A stretch of 23,233 bases of DNA from DASWJZ01 sp964440525 (lineage in GTDB: Bacteria; Pseudomonadota; Alphaproteobacteria; Rhizobiales; Afifellaceae): assembly GCA_964440525.1 (NCBI GenBank), contig CAYTTC010000052.1, positions 1 to 23,233 on the forward strand, written 5' to 3'. A model generated the notes under the pieces. It was not told where the DNA came from. It was given only the letters and a program-made list of their open reading frames with translations, and searched no databases. This document shows, piece by piece, positions 6,510-13,008 of this stretch. Each line of letters begins with the position of its first letter. The stretch's first letter is position 1. Both the position numbers and the translations under genes were made by a program.

Positions 6510-7528
6510 CGAAGGCGCAGGCGACCAAGGTCCGGGGGCGCGGCGTCGCGGCGGTCAACTACCCGACCGGCATGAATCTCGGCGGCGATCCGAGCCAGGC
6601 GCTGGTGCATGCGACGACGACGGGGAATTTCGTGGTGACGCTGTCGAGCGTCGATCTCGGCCAGGGGCTGAAAACGGTGATGGCGCAGATCTGCGCCGAG
6701 ACGCTTGGCGTGCCGATCGACACGATCATCGTCGATACCGCCGACACCGATACCGGCCCGCATTGCATGGGGACTTTCGCCAGCCGCGGCACCCACCGCG
6801 TCGGCAACGCCATCATCATGGCGGCGAAGGAAGCGCGCCAGGTTCTGCTCGAAGTGGCGGCGGAGGAGCTCGAGGCGGATGCCTCGGATCTCGAAACCGA
6901 TGGCGAGGGCAACATCCACGTGAAGGGCGCCCCCGCGCGGTCTATGCCCGTCTTTCAAGCGGCGCTCGCGGCGCATTTCAAGCACGGCCGGACGGTGTCG
7001 GGCCGCGGCATGTTCATGGTGCAACGCTCCTACCCCGTGCCGGAGACGGGACACATGCGGCCCTCCACCTGCTACGCGCATGCCTGCACGGTGGCCGAGG
7101 TCGAGGTCGACACGGAGACGGGCGAGGTCGCGGTCCTGTCCTTGAAGAGCGCTTACGAGATCGGCCGCGCGCTGAACCCGAAAATGGTCGAGCAGCAGAT
7201 CATCGGCGGCGCCTGGATGGGGATGAGCCACGCGCTCTACGAGACGACGGAGCCCTATTATCCGGACCGCGCGCATGGGCCGGTCGACTTCAACGAATAT
7301 CTGATGCCGGGGCCGGGCGACCTGCCGGAGTTCCATGCGGCGCTCCTGGAGCGCCCGTCCGACGACGGGCCGTTCGGCGCCAAGGGCGTCGGCGAGATGA
7401 CGGCGAACTCGCCGATCCCGGCCATCGCCAACGCGATCTTCGACGCAGTCGGCGTCCGCGTCGATTCACTGCCGATCACGCCGGAAAGGGTGCTTCGGGG
7501 GATTTTGGCGAAACAGGCGGCTGCTTGA
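6506..7528 (+). CDS. Molybdenum hydroxylase, molybdopterin subunit, C-terminal half (NdhM-like)
   Basis: The protein has 340 residues and starts in the linker region (KVRGRGVAAVNYPTGMN). It covers the second molybdopterin-binding domain: VDLGQG (residues 49-54; Q53 is the usual cofactor contact), AETLGVP, DTADTDTGPH, and the active-site GVGE at 294-297, where E297 corresponds to the base that activates the Mo-bound water. A purine-rich ribosome site (GAGGGGGAGAG) precedes ATG 6506, and the four-base ATGA overlap implies translational coupling to the N-terminal half, so this looks like a genuine two-gene subunit rather than a frameshift. The full enzyme would be L-M-S-F, hydroxylating a carbon next to nitrogen or an aldehyde. 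Confidence 0.88.
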   Translation: MTKAQATKVRGRGVAAVNYPTGMNLGGDPSQALVHATTTGNFVVTLSSVDLGQGLKTVMAQICAETLGVPIDTIIVDTADTDTGPHCMGTFASRGTHRVGNAIIMAAKEARQVLLEVAAEELEADASDLETDGEGNIHVKGAPARSMPVFQAALAAHFKHGRTVSGRGMFMVQRSYPVPETGHMRPSTCYAHACTVAEVEVDTETGEVAVLSLKSAYEIGRALNPKMVEQQIIGGAWMGMSHALYETTEPYYPDRAHGPVDFNEYLMPGPGDLPEFHAALLERPSDDGPFGAKGVGEMTANSPIPAIANAIFDAVGVRVDSLPITPERVLRGILAKQAAA

Positions 7529-7537
7529 GGGGATGAA

Positions 7538-7562
7538 AACCCTCTCCCAGAGGGAGAGGGTT
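7538..7562. repeat. Perfect 11-bp hairpin after the hydroxylase genes
   Basis: AACCCTCTCCC (7538-7548), loop AGA, GGGAGAGGGTT (7552-7562). It starts 10 bp after the stop of the split subunit gene and 44 bp before the EthD-like gene. No T-run follows, so it is a weak terminator candidate; it could stabilise the upstream mRNA 3' end or be a fragment of the GC-rich repeat family found elsewhere in the window. Confidence 0.6.
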
Positions 7563-7605
7563 CTCGCGCACCCGGGTTTATCGTTGAGTACTTTGGAAAG
7601 GAAGA

Positions 7606-7917
7606 ATGATGCTGAAAGTGATGTCGCTGTTGAAGCGTAAGGAAGGCATGAGTTTTTCCGAATTCAGCAACTGGGCAAAAAACGAGCACCCGAAGCTCGC
7701 GGTGAAAATTCCCGGCATGCGCGGCTACCGCATGAACGTATTGCTGAACGAAAACCCGGAGTCGCCGCACGACGCGATCAGCGAGATGTGGTGGGATTCC
7801 GACGAGGCGCGGCTCAAGGGCTTTGGCACCGACGAGGGCAAGGCGGCTGGCGCCGATGCCGCAGCACATTGCGCGAGCCGCTTCCATTTCATGGCGGAGG
7901 AGAAGGTGTTCATTTGA
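7606..7917 (+). CDS. EthD-family (dimeric alpha/beta barrel) protein
   Basis: The protein has 103 residues matching the EthD pattern: KVMSLLKRKEGMSFSEFSNW, a conserved NEHPKLA histidine, then PGMRGYRMNVLLNE. Later it has the EMWWDSDEA strand and a C-terminal FMAEEKVFI strand. EthD-like proteins are small ferredoxin-fold dimers, often encoded in catabolic operons next to hydroxylases or lactone-forming and lactone-cleaving enzymes. Some are isomerases or lactonases, many have no known reaction. GGAAG lies just upstream of tandem ATGs at 7606 and 7609; either may be used. It is 77 bp downstream of the hydroxylase and probably in the same operon. Confidence 0.82.
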   Translation: MMLKVMSLLKRKEGMSFSEFSNWAKNEHPKLAVKIPGMRGYRMNVLLNENPESPHDAISEMWWDSDEARLKGFGTDEGKAAGADAAAHCASRFHFMAEEKVFI

Positions 7918-7970
7918 GGCTGAAGCGAAGTGCCAGCGGCGCTGACGGCGCAACGTGGATGGCCGCTTCA

Positions 7971-8077
7971 CTTGTCGTCATCCCATGGCTTGACCATGGG
8001 ATCCATTCCGTAGCGCCGCAGTGACTCTCCACCGCCACGGAATGGATTGCCGGGCCAGGCCCGGCAATGACGACAAG
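7971..8077. repeat. Interspersed palindromic repeat with a branched, three-way-junction fold
   Basis: Outer arms CTTGTCGTCAT (7971-7981) and ATGACGACAAG (8067-8077) are perfectly complementary. Inside lie hairpin 1 (CCCATGG 7982-7988 with CCATGGG 7994-8000), inner arms ATCCATTCCGT (8001-8011) and ACGGAATGGAT (8037-8047), and hairpin 2 (TTGCCGGGCC 8047-8056 with GGCCCGGCAA 8058-8067, sharing its end bases with the neighbouring arms). Such CGTCAT...GCCGGGC sequences are common alphaproteobacterial interspersed repeats. It fills most of the EthD-amidohydrolase gap and ends 17 bp before ATG 8095, so it may influence translation of that gene. Confidence 0.85.
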
Positions 8078-8094
8078 GACAGTGTGCGTCATCC

Positions 8095-8982
8095 ATGACC
8101 ATTCCCGTCATCGACGCGCATCATCACATCTGGCGGCAGCGGGATGTCCCGTGGCTTGTCGGGCCGATGCTGCCGCGCATCTTCGGGCCCTACGAGGCGA
8201 TCCGACGCGACTATCTGGTCGAGGAGTATCTCGCCGACATCAAGGGGACCGGCGTCGAAAAATCCGTCTACGTACAGCCGAACTGGGCGCCGGATCGTGC
8301 CGAGGACGAGGTCGCCTGGGTGCAAAGGACCGCCGACGAGAGCGGCTGGCCGCATGCCATCGTCGGCTACGCGGACCTGCTGGCCGACGATGTCCGTCCG
8401 GCGCTCGACCGCCTGAAAAAGTATCCGCTGCTGCGGGGCATCCGTATGCAGATTCACTGGCACGAGGACGAGCAATACCGCTTCGCCAAAAGGCCTGACC
8501 TTGCCGACGATGTGATCTTCCGGAGAAATTTCGCGGCCCTCGCCGACTACGACCTCTCCTTCGAGCTCCAGGTGTTTTCCAGCCAGATGACTGGCGCGGC
8601 GCGGCTCGCAGCGGACTTCCGCAAGACCACCTTCATTCTGCAGCACGCCGGAATGCCGGAGAATCTCTCCGGGAAGGGCCTCGCCGCGTGGCGCGAGGGA
8701 ATGCGAAAGCTCGCCGCGCAGCCGAATGTCGTCTCGAAACTCTCAGCCCTCGGCACCTTCATCCACCGCAACGATCCCGACCACATCGCCTTCGTGGTGC
8801 GCGAGACGGTTGGGTTCTTCGGGGCGGACCGCTGCCTCTATGGTTCGAATTTTCCGATCGAGAAGTTGTGGACGGATTATCGCTCGCTGATCGAAGCGCA
8901 CCGCCGCGCGATCGCCGGTTTCTCCGAAGCGCAGCAGCGCGCGATTCTTCACGACACACCGGCAAGGGTGTACCGGATCTAG
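8095..8982 (+). CDS. Amidohydrolase-2 family metal hydrolase (lactonase-like TIM barrel)
   Basis: The protein has 295 residues of the Amidohydro_2 (COG3618) type. The metal motif IDAHHHIW gives H9 and H11 at the end of strand 1. Typical segments follow: YVQPNWAPDRAEDEVAWVQ, GIRMQIHW, FSFELQVF-like DLSFELQVF, FILQHAGMP and a final CLYGSNFPIEKLW. In characterised lactonases of the family the last motif is usually GSDWP; here the Asp is N252, a variant I believe occurs in a subfamily. The product of the upstream hydroxylase may be its substrate, directly or after rearrangement. ATG 8095 has AAGGA only 15 bases upstream. Its stop codon overlaps that of the convergent gene in CTAG (8979-8982). Confidence 0.85.
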   Translation: MTIPVIDAHHHIWRQRDVPWLVGPMLPRIFGPYEAIRRDYLVEEYLADIKGTGVEKSVYVQPNWAPDRAEDEVAWVQRTADESGWPHAIVGYADLLADDVRPALDRLKKYPLLRGIRMQIHWHEDEQYRFAKRPDLADDVIFRRNFAALADYDLSFELQVFSSQMTGAARLAADFRKTTFILQHAGMPENLSGKGLAAWREGMRKLAAQPNVVSKLSALGTFIHRNDPDHIAFVVRETVGFFGADRCLYGSNFPIEKLWTDYRSLIEAHRRAIAGFSEAQQRAILHDTPARVYRI

Positions 8983-9833
8983 GCCTTCTTCCAGCCGTCC
9001 CTGATCGTCCGAAAACCCTCGCGATAGACCGCTTCTGGCCCCTCCGAAAAATCGCGCCACACCCGCGTCGCGGCGGCGAGCGCGGGGAGCCCGCGGCCGA
9101 ACGCCTCGATCGTCATCCAGCCGTCGTAGCGGGATTTCTTCAGCGCCTTGAACGTCTCGGCCCAGGGCACATGACCGCGCCCCGGCACGCCGCGGTCGTT
9201 TTCCGAAATGTGGACGTAGGAGATGTGCCGCCTGTTCCGCGCGATGGCGGCGATCGGGTCGGCCTCCTCGATGTTCGCATGAAAAGTGTCGTACATGCCG
9301 ATGACGGCGGGGTGGTCGACGGAATCGAGATAGGCGGCAAGATCGTCCATCGTGTTGACGAAGTAGGTCTCGAAGCGGTTCACCGCCTCGATCACGATTT
9401 TCACGCCTCGCTTCGCGGCGTAGTCGCCGGCCTTGCGATGGACGCCACGGGCGCGGCCCCGCTCTATGTCGGTCGGGCTCTTGCCGGAGAAATGCCCAAG
9501 AGTCTGCGTCAACGGCCCGGCGAGCTGCCTGGCGCCGAGCGCCTCGGTGCAATCGATGCAATACTTCAGATAGTCGAGCGCTGCCTTCCTCTGCGCCGAG
9601 TCCTTGCCGATTGGGTTCTTGTCGAGCGTGGGAACGACGGTGATCGCGGTGCGGTCGAGCCCGATCTCTTCGAGCATCCGGCCGAGCCCGGCAAAATGGT
9701 CGGGCTTTCCCTCAAAAACCGGGATCTCGACACCGTCGTAACCGGTCGCCTTCAGCGCTTCCAGAATGTCGCGGTGCTTGCTCGTGACATGCGTCGTCCA
9801 GAGCAGCATGCAGAACCCGATCTTCACAGGCAT
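8979..9833 (-). CDS. D-tagatose/D-psicose 3-epimerase-like sugar isomerase/epimerase
   Basis: The protein has 284 residues from ATG 9833, preceded by GAGGGGG directly abutting the start. It is a xylose-isomerase-like TIM barrel. The metal ligands of D-tagatose 3-epimerase (E152, D185, H211, E246 in the Pseudomonas enzyme) appear with a constant offset of three: E149 (VIEAVNRFE), D182 (YDTFHANIEE), H208 (VHISENDRG) and E243 (TIEAFG). Substrate contacts H185 and R214 are also kept. It therefore probably epimerises or isomerises a ketose or a related hydroxy-keto compound; hydroxypyruvate-isomerase-like activity is the alternative. It lies 100 bp after modC on the same strand and may be read from the modABC transcript, although its function fits the catabolic cluster better. 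Confidence 0.82.
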   Translation of the reverse strand: MPVKIGFCMLLWTTHVTSKHRDILEALKATGYDGVEIPVFEGKPDHFAGLGRMLEEIGLDRTAITVVPTLDKNPIGKDSAQRKAALDYLKYCIDCTEALGARQLAGPLTQTLGHFSGKSPTDIERGRARGVHRKAGDYAAKRGVKIVIEAVNRFETYFVNTMDDLAAYLDSVDHPAVIGMYDTFHANIEEADPIAAIARNRRHISYVHISENDRGVPGRGHVPWAETFKALKKSRYDGWMTIEAFGRGLPALAAATRVWRDFSEGPEAVYREGFRTIRDGWKKA

Positions 9834-9933
9834 CCCCCTCGCATCCGCCGCGTCTCCGCGCGCGGCCTGCGACAGGCTATGAGTCGGGCATCTCATCCGC
9901 AAGGGGATCGCGGCTCGTTGGAACGCGGTTCGA

Positions 9934-11049
9934 TCAGCCGCGGTCCGGCCGGTCGGCCTCGACGGCGATGCTCTTGATCAGTGCGAAGACGTGAAGGCCG
10001 GGCCGGAGGCCGAGCTCGACGGCGGACTTTCGGGTGATGCGTGACCGCAGATGCTGGCCCGAGGCGATGAGCAGGATTTCGGCATAGGGGCCGTCCTCGA
10101 GGCTCACCTCCATGATTTCCGCCGCGATAACGTTGCGGGTCGAAAGCCCCTGCGGCTCGGAGAGCGCCAGCGTCACGTCGCGAGCGCGGACACGGATGCG
10201 GATTGTCGTGCCGATCTCCTGGTCGAGCGCGGGGACCACGAGTTTCGCGTCGCCACACTTTACCCAAGTCAGCGCAAAGTCAGGCTCATGTGTGGCGATC
10301 GTTGCGAAGAGCAGCGCGCCCGCCTCGTAGGGGCCGAGCACGGCGCCCAGGTCGACACGCGCGAAAACGTCTTCAACCGCGCCCGATGCGATGACGCGGC
10401 CTTCCGACAGCACGACGACCTCGTCGGCAAGGCGAGCCGCCTCATCGATGTCATGCGTCACCAGTATGACCGGCATGGAAAGGTCCCGCCGGAGTTCCGC
10501 CAGCTCGCTTTGCAGGCGATACCGCGTCACGCGGTCGACGGCCGAAAACGGCTCGTCGAGGAGCATGACCTCGGGGCGGCGGGCGAGCGCGCGCGCCACG
10601 GCGACACGCTGCTGCTGACCGCCGGAGAGCTCGTCCGGCCGGCGATGCTCAAGACCCTCCAAGTGAACGCGCGCGAGGTATTCTGCAGCGTCGCGGCGTC
10701 GGGAAGCTCTTGGCCGGTCGGTCAGCGATTCCATGACGTTCTCGATTGCGCTGAGATGCGGGAAGAGCGCGTAGGACTGAAAGACCAATCCGACCCTCCG
10801 CTGCCGGGCCGGGGTCATCGTGCCGCTCGAAGCATCGAACCAGACGCGACCGTTGCAGACGATCGACCCTGTCGCCGGACGAAAGAGCCCGGCGATGGCG
10901 CGCAAGGTGGTGGATTTTCCGCTTCCCGAGGGGCCAACGAGCGCCAAAACTCTACCAGGCGCCACTTCGAGGGCCAGGTCGAGTGGAATCGGGCGGGCCT
11001 GCTGGAGTCGCACCCGCAGCCCGGCTTCTTGCCGGGAATTTTCAGCCAC
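9934..11049 (-). CDS. modC: Molybdate ABC transporter ATP-binding protein
   Basis: The protein has 371 residues. ATPase domain: Walker A GPSGSGKST (39-47), Q-loop VFQSYALFPHLSA, signature LSGGQQQR, Walker B VMLLDEPFSAVD, and the switch histidine in LVTHD. The C-terminal part (about 230-371) carries a TOBE/Mop-like molybdate-binding domain (RVRARDVTLALSEPQGLSTRNV...) typical of ModC. It powers molybdate uptake with ModB and ModA. The start is GTG 11049, which overlaps the modB stop by eight bases, implying translational coupling. The Mop domain and neighbours separate it from generic sulfate or spermidine ATPases. Confidence 0.95.
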   Translation of the reverse strand: MAENSRQEAGLRVRLQQARPIPLDLALEVAPGRVLALVGPSGSGKSTTLRAIAGLFRPATGSIVCNGRVWFDASSGTMTPARQRRVGLVFQSYALFPHLSAIENVMESLTDRPRASRRRDAAEYLARVHLEGLEHRRPDELSGGQQQRVAVARALARRPEVMLLDEPFSAVDRVTRYRLQSELAELRRDLSMPVILVTHDIDEAARLADEVVVLSEGRVIASGAVEDVFARVDLGAVLGPYEAGALLFATIATHEPDFALTWVKCGDAKLVVPALDQEIGTTIRIRVRARDVTLALSEPQGLSTRNVIAAEIMEVSLEDGPYAEILLIASGQHLRSRITRKSAVELGLRPGLHVFALIKSIAVEADRPDRG

Positions 11050-11710
11050 GTCGCCGCCAAGCTCGCCGGGTAAGGCCGAAGCTCATCGTCGTGGCGGCCA
11101 GCGATATCAGGAGCAGCAAGGCCGACATGCGTGCCGCGGCAGGTTCATCGAAGGCCTGCACGCGATCATAGATCGCGATGGCGATGGTTTTTGTCTCGCC
11201 GGGGATGCTTCCGCCGACCATCAATACGACACCGAACTCGCCCAGCGTATGCGCAAAGGTGAGAACCATGCCGGTCAGAATGCCCGGCCAGGCGAGTGGC
11301 AGCTCGATCCGCCAGAAGGCTCGCCACCATGAAATACCACAGCTCGCCGCCGCCTCGCGCAGCTCGTCGCCGACCGCCTCGAAGGCCCGCTGTATCGGCT
11401 GCACGGCGAATGGAATGTTGACGATCACGGAGGCGAGCAGCAGGCCTTCGAACGTGAAGACGAGCGGCCGGCCGACAAGGTCGCGCCAGATTTGGCCGAA
11501 CCCGGATCCCTGGCCGAAGGCGACAAGCAGGTAGAAGCCGAGGACGGTAGGTGGCAGCACGAGGGGGAGGGCCGAGGCAGCCTCGATCACACTGCGTCCG
11601 CGGAAATTGGTGACGGCCAGCCAGCGGCCGAAAGCGATTCCAAGTGGCAGCAGAACGAGGACCGTCAACCCGCCAAGTTGCAGCGACAGCCCGAGCGCGG
11701 TCCAATCCAT
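11042..11710 (-). CDS. modB: Molybdate ABC transporter permease
   Basis: The protein has 222 residues with about five membrane segments, beginning DWTALGLSLQLGGLTVLVLL. The cytoplasmic EAA loop (LREAAASCGISWWRAFWRIELPLAWPG) is where ModC docks. The ALPLVLPPTVLGFYLL and LTGMVLTFAHTLGEFGVVLMVGGSIPGET segments are highly typical of ModB. It forms the membrane channel for molybdate (and tungstate). It lies 7 bp after modA and overlaps modC by 8 bp. Confidence 0.95.
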   Translation of the reverse strand: MDWTALGLSLQLGGLTVLVLLPLGIAFGRWLAVTNFRGRSVIEAASALPLVLPPTVLGFYLLVAFGQGSGFGQIWRDLVGRPLVFTFEGLLLASVIVNIPFAVQPIQRAFEAVGDELREAAASCGISWWRAFWRIELPLAWPGILTGMVLTFAHTLGEFGVVLMVGGSIPGETKTIAIAIYDRVQAFDEPAAARMSALLLLISLAATTMSFGLTRRAWRRRG

Positions 11711-11717
11711 ATGGGAG

Positions 11718-12530
11718 CTACATCGTATCGCCGGGCAGAATGAAACCGTAGCGCTTCAGGATGTCCCGGCTCGCAGGCGCCTGCACAAAGTCATAGAAGT
11801 GCCGCGCGGTTTCGCCGGCTCCCTTGAGCAGCACCATGCGCTGGCGGAGCGGCTCGTGCCAATCGTCCGGGATCAAAGCGTAGTCGCCGAGCTTCGATAC
11901 GTTCGGCGAAAGCGCCAATGAATACGCGATGATGCCGCCTTCAGCATTGCCCGATGTGGCGAATTGCGCCGCCTGCGATACGTTTTCGCCGAGGACGAGT
12001 TTTTCCTTCAGCGCGTCCCACAAACCGGCATGGCGGAGCGCTTCCTCGGCTCTCCGGCCGTAGGGCGCGTGCTCCGGATTTGCGATGGCGAACTTCGTTA
12101 CGCGGCCATCGCGCAGGCCGAGCGCCAGGTCGCCCAGCGTGCCGTCGGCTTTCAGCGGGGAGCCATGCGGCACGATGAGGACGATCCGGCCGATCGCGTA
12201 GAGCGCGCCTTCGTCGACCGTCAGGCCCGCGGCTGCGAGATCGAATACGAATTTTTCGTCGGCCGAGAGGTACATTTCGAAGGGAGCACCCTGCTGAATC
12301 TGGCGAAAAAAGTTGCCGGAAGAGCCGAAGGTGAGCTGCACCTCTTCTCCCGTCTCCGCTTTGAAAGCATTTGCGACTTCGGTGAGCGCGAATTGGAGGT
12401 CGGACGCGGCGGCAATTGTCGGTGCATTCTGTGCCGAAGCGTTTTCCGCTGACATTGCGCCAAAGACAATAGTCGCGAAGAGCGCGACCGCGACAAGGCT
12501 CCTTGGAAACGAATGGATGCGTCTCGACAT
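11718..12530 (-). CDS. modA: Molybdate-binding periplasmic protein
   Basis: The protein has 270 residues from ATG 12530, chosen over ATG 12545 because GGAGG lies seven bases before it. A Sec signal peptide (SLVAVALFATIVFGAMSAENASAQ) is followed by the ModA opening APTIAAASDLQFALTEVANAFKAETGEEVQLTFGSSGNFFRQIQQGAP-type sequence. The serine in AAASD and the FGSSGNF segment are where molybdate oxygen atoms are bound. It delivers molybdate to ModB/ModC. A palindrome matching the ModE operator lies immediately upstream (12548-12573). Confidence 0.95.
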   Translation of the reverse strand: MSRRIHSFPRSLVAVALFATIVFGAMSAENASAQNAPTIAAASDLQFALTEVANAFKAETGEEVQLTFGSSGNFFRQIQQGAPFEMYLSADEKFVFDLAAAGLTVDEGALYAIGRIVLIVPHGSPLKADGTLGDLALGLRDGRVTKFAIANPEHAPYGRRAEEALRHAGLWDALKEKLVLGENVSQAAQFATSGNAEGGIIAYSLALSPNVSKLGDYALIPDDWHEPLRQRMVLLKGAGETARHFYDFVQAPASRDILKRYGFILPGDTM

Positions 12531-12547
12531 GACCGGCCTCCGCATAG

Positions 12548-12573
12548 TCGTTATTCCCGTCTAGAAATAACGA
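12548..12573. promoter_or_regulatory. ModE box upstream of modA
   Basis: TCGTTATT (12548-12555), ten bases, AATAACGA (12566-12573) is a perfect inverted repeat. It matches the outer CGTTAT...ATAACG halves of the ModE operator known from E. coli and other proteobacteria. It lies 18 bp upstream of the modA start and directly after the modE stop, so molybdate-loaded ModE would block modABC transcription when the metal is plentiful. Confidence 0.85.
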
Positions 12574-12577
12574 TCTG

Positions 12578-12952
12578 TCAAGAGCCGGCCGGCGGTACCT
12601 TGCGAAGCTCAGCTGAAAGGCGCCGAAAATCCCGCTCGACGACCGACCACGAGCCCGCCTCCATAGCGCGAAAGCGTTCCACCACCTTTCGGCCGAGGGG
12701 GGTGAGCGTCGCCCCGCCGCCGCCCCACCCGCCGGTCTCGGCGAGGACGAGGGGCGTTTTGAACATGCCGTTCAATTCAGCGACCAGGCTCCAAGCGCGA
12801 CGGTAGCTCATCTTGAACCGGCTGCCGCCGGCGCGGATGGAGCCGGTCTCGGCGATCGCCTCGAGCAGATCGATTTTTCCGGGCCCGAGCGCCGCGCCCG
12901 GCCGCAGGACGATCCTGAGCCTGAGCTGGCCTCGACTTGGTTTTTTTCGCAT
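12578..12952 (-). CDS. modE: Molybdate-responsive regulator, ModE N-terminal (winged helix) type
   Basis: The protein has 124 residues from ATG 12952 (GGGGAG six bases upstream). It is a LysR-like winged helix: GPGKIDLLEAIAETGSIRAG, then FKMSYRRAWSLVAELN (recognition helix) and a glycine-rich wing GGWGGGGATLTPLGRKVVE, all classic for ModE DNA-binding domains. It has no C-terminal Mop domains, so it is the short form common in alphaproteobacteria; how it senses molybdate is less clear than for E. coli ModE. It is upstream of modABC on the same strand and next to a ModE box, so its target is almost certainly modABC. Confidence 0.9.
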   Translation of the reverse strand: MRKKPSRGQLRLRIVLRPGAALGPGKIDLLEAIAETGSIRAGGSRFKMSYRRAWSLVAELNGMFKTPLVLAETGGWGGGGATLTPLGRKVVERFRAMEAGSWSVVERDFRRLSAELRKVPPAGS

Positions 12953-13008
12953 GGCGTCTCCCCAGCGAGAGACGCTAGCAGCCACCGAGGCGAAGCGCAG
13001 CTTGCGTT

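Noticed and set aside
7538..7562. Rho-independent terminator after the hydroxylase genes
   Set aside because: The stem is perfect but no T-run follows, and the downstream EthD-like gene is close enough to be in the same operon; recorded as a hairpin only.
7971..8077. Structured RNA gene or riboswitch before the amidohydrolase
   Set aside because: The nested perfect palindromes and the familiar CGTCAT/GCCGGGC content fit an interspersed DNA repeat better than any known riboswitch class.
8688..9977. Open frame of 429 codons on the plus strand across the epimerase gene
   Set aside because: It is antisense to a gene with clear family motifs, has no recognisable domain, and long antisense frames are expected in DNA this rich in GC.
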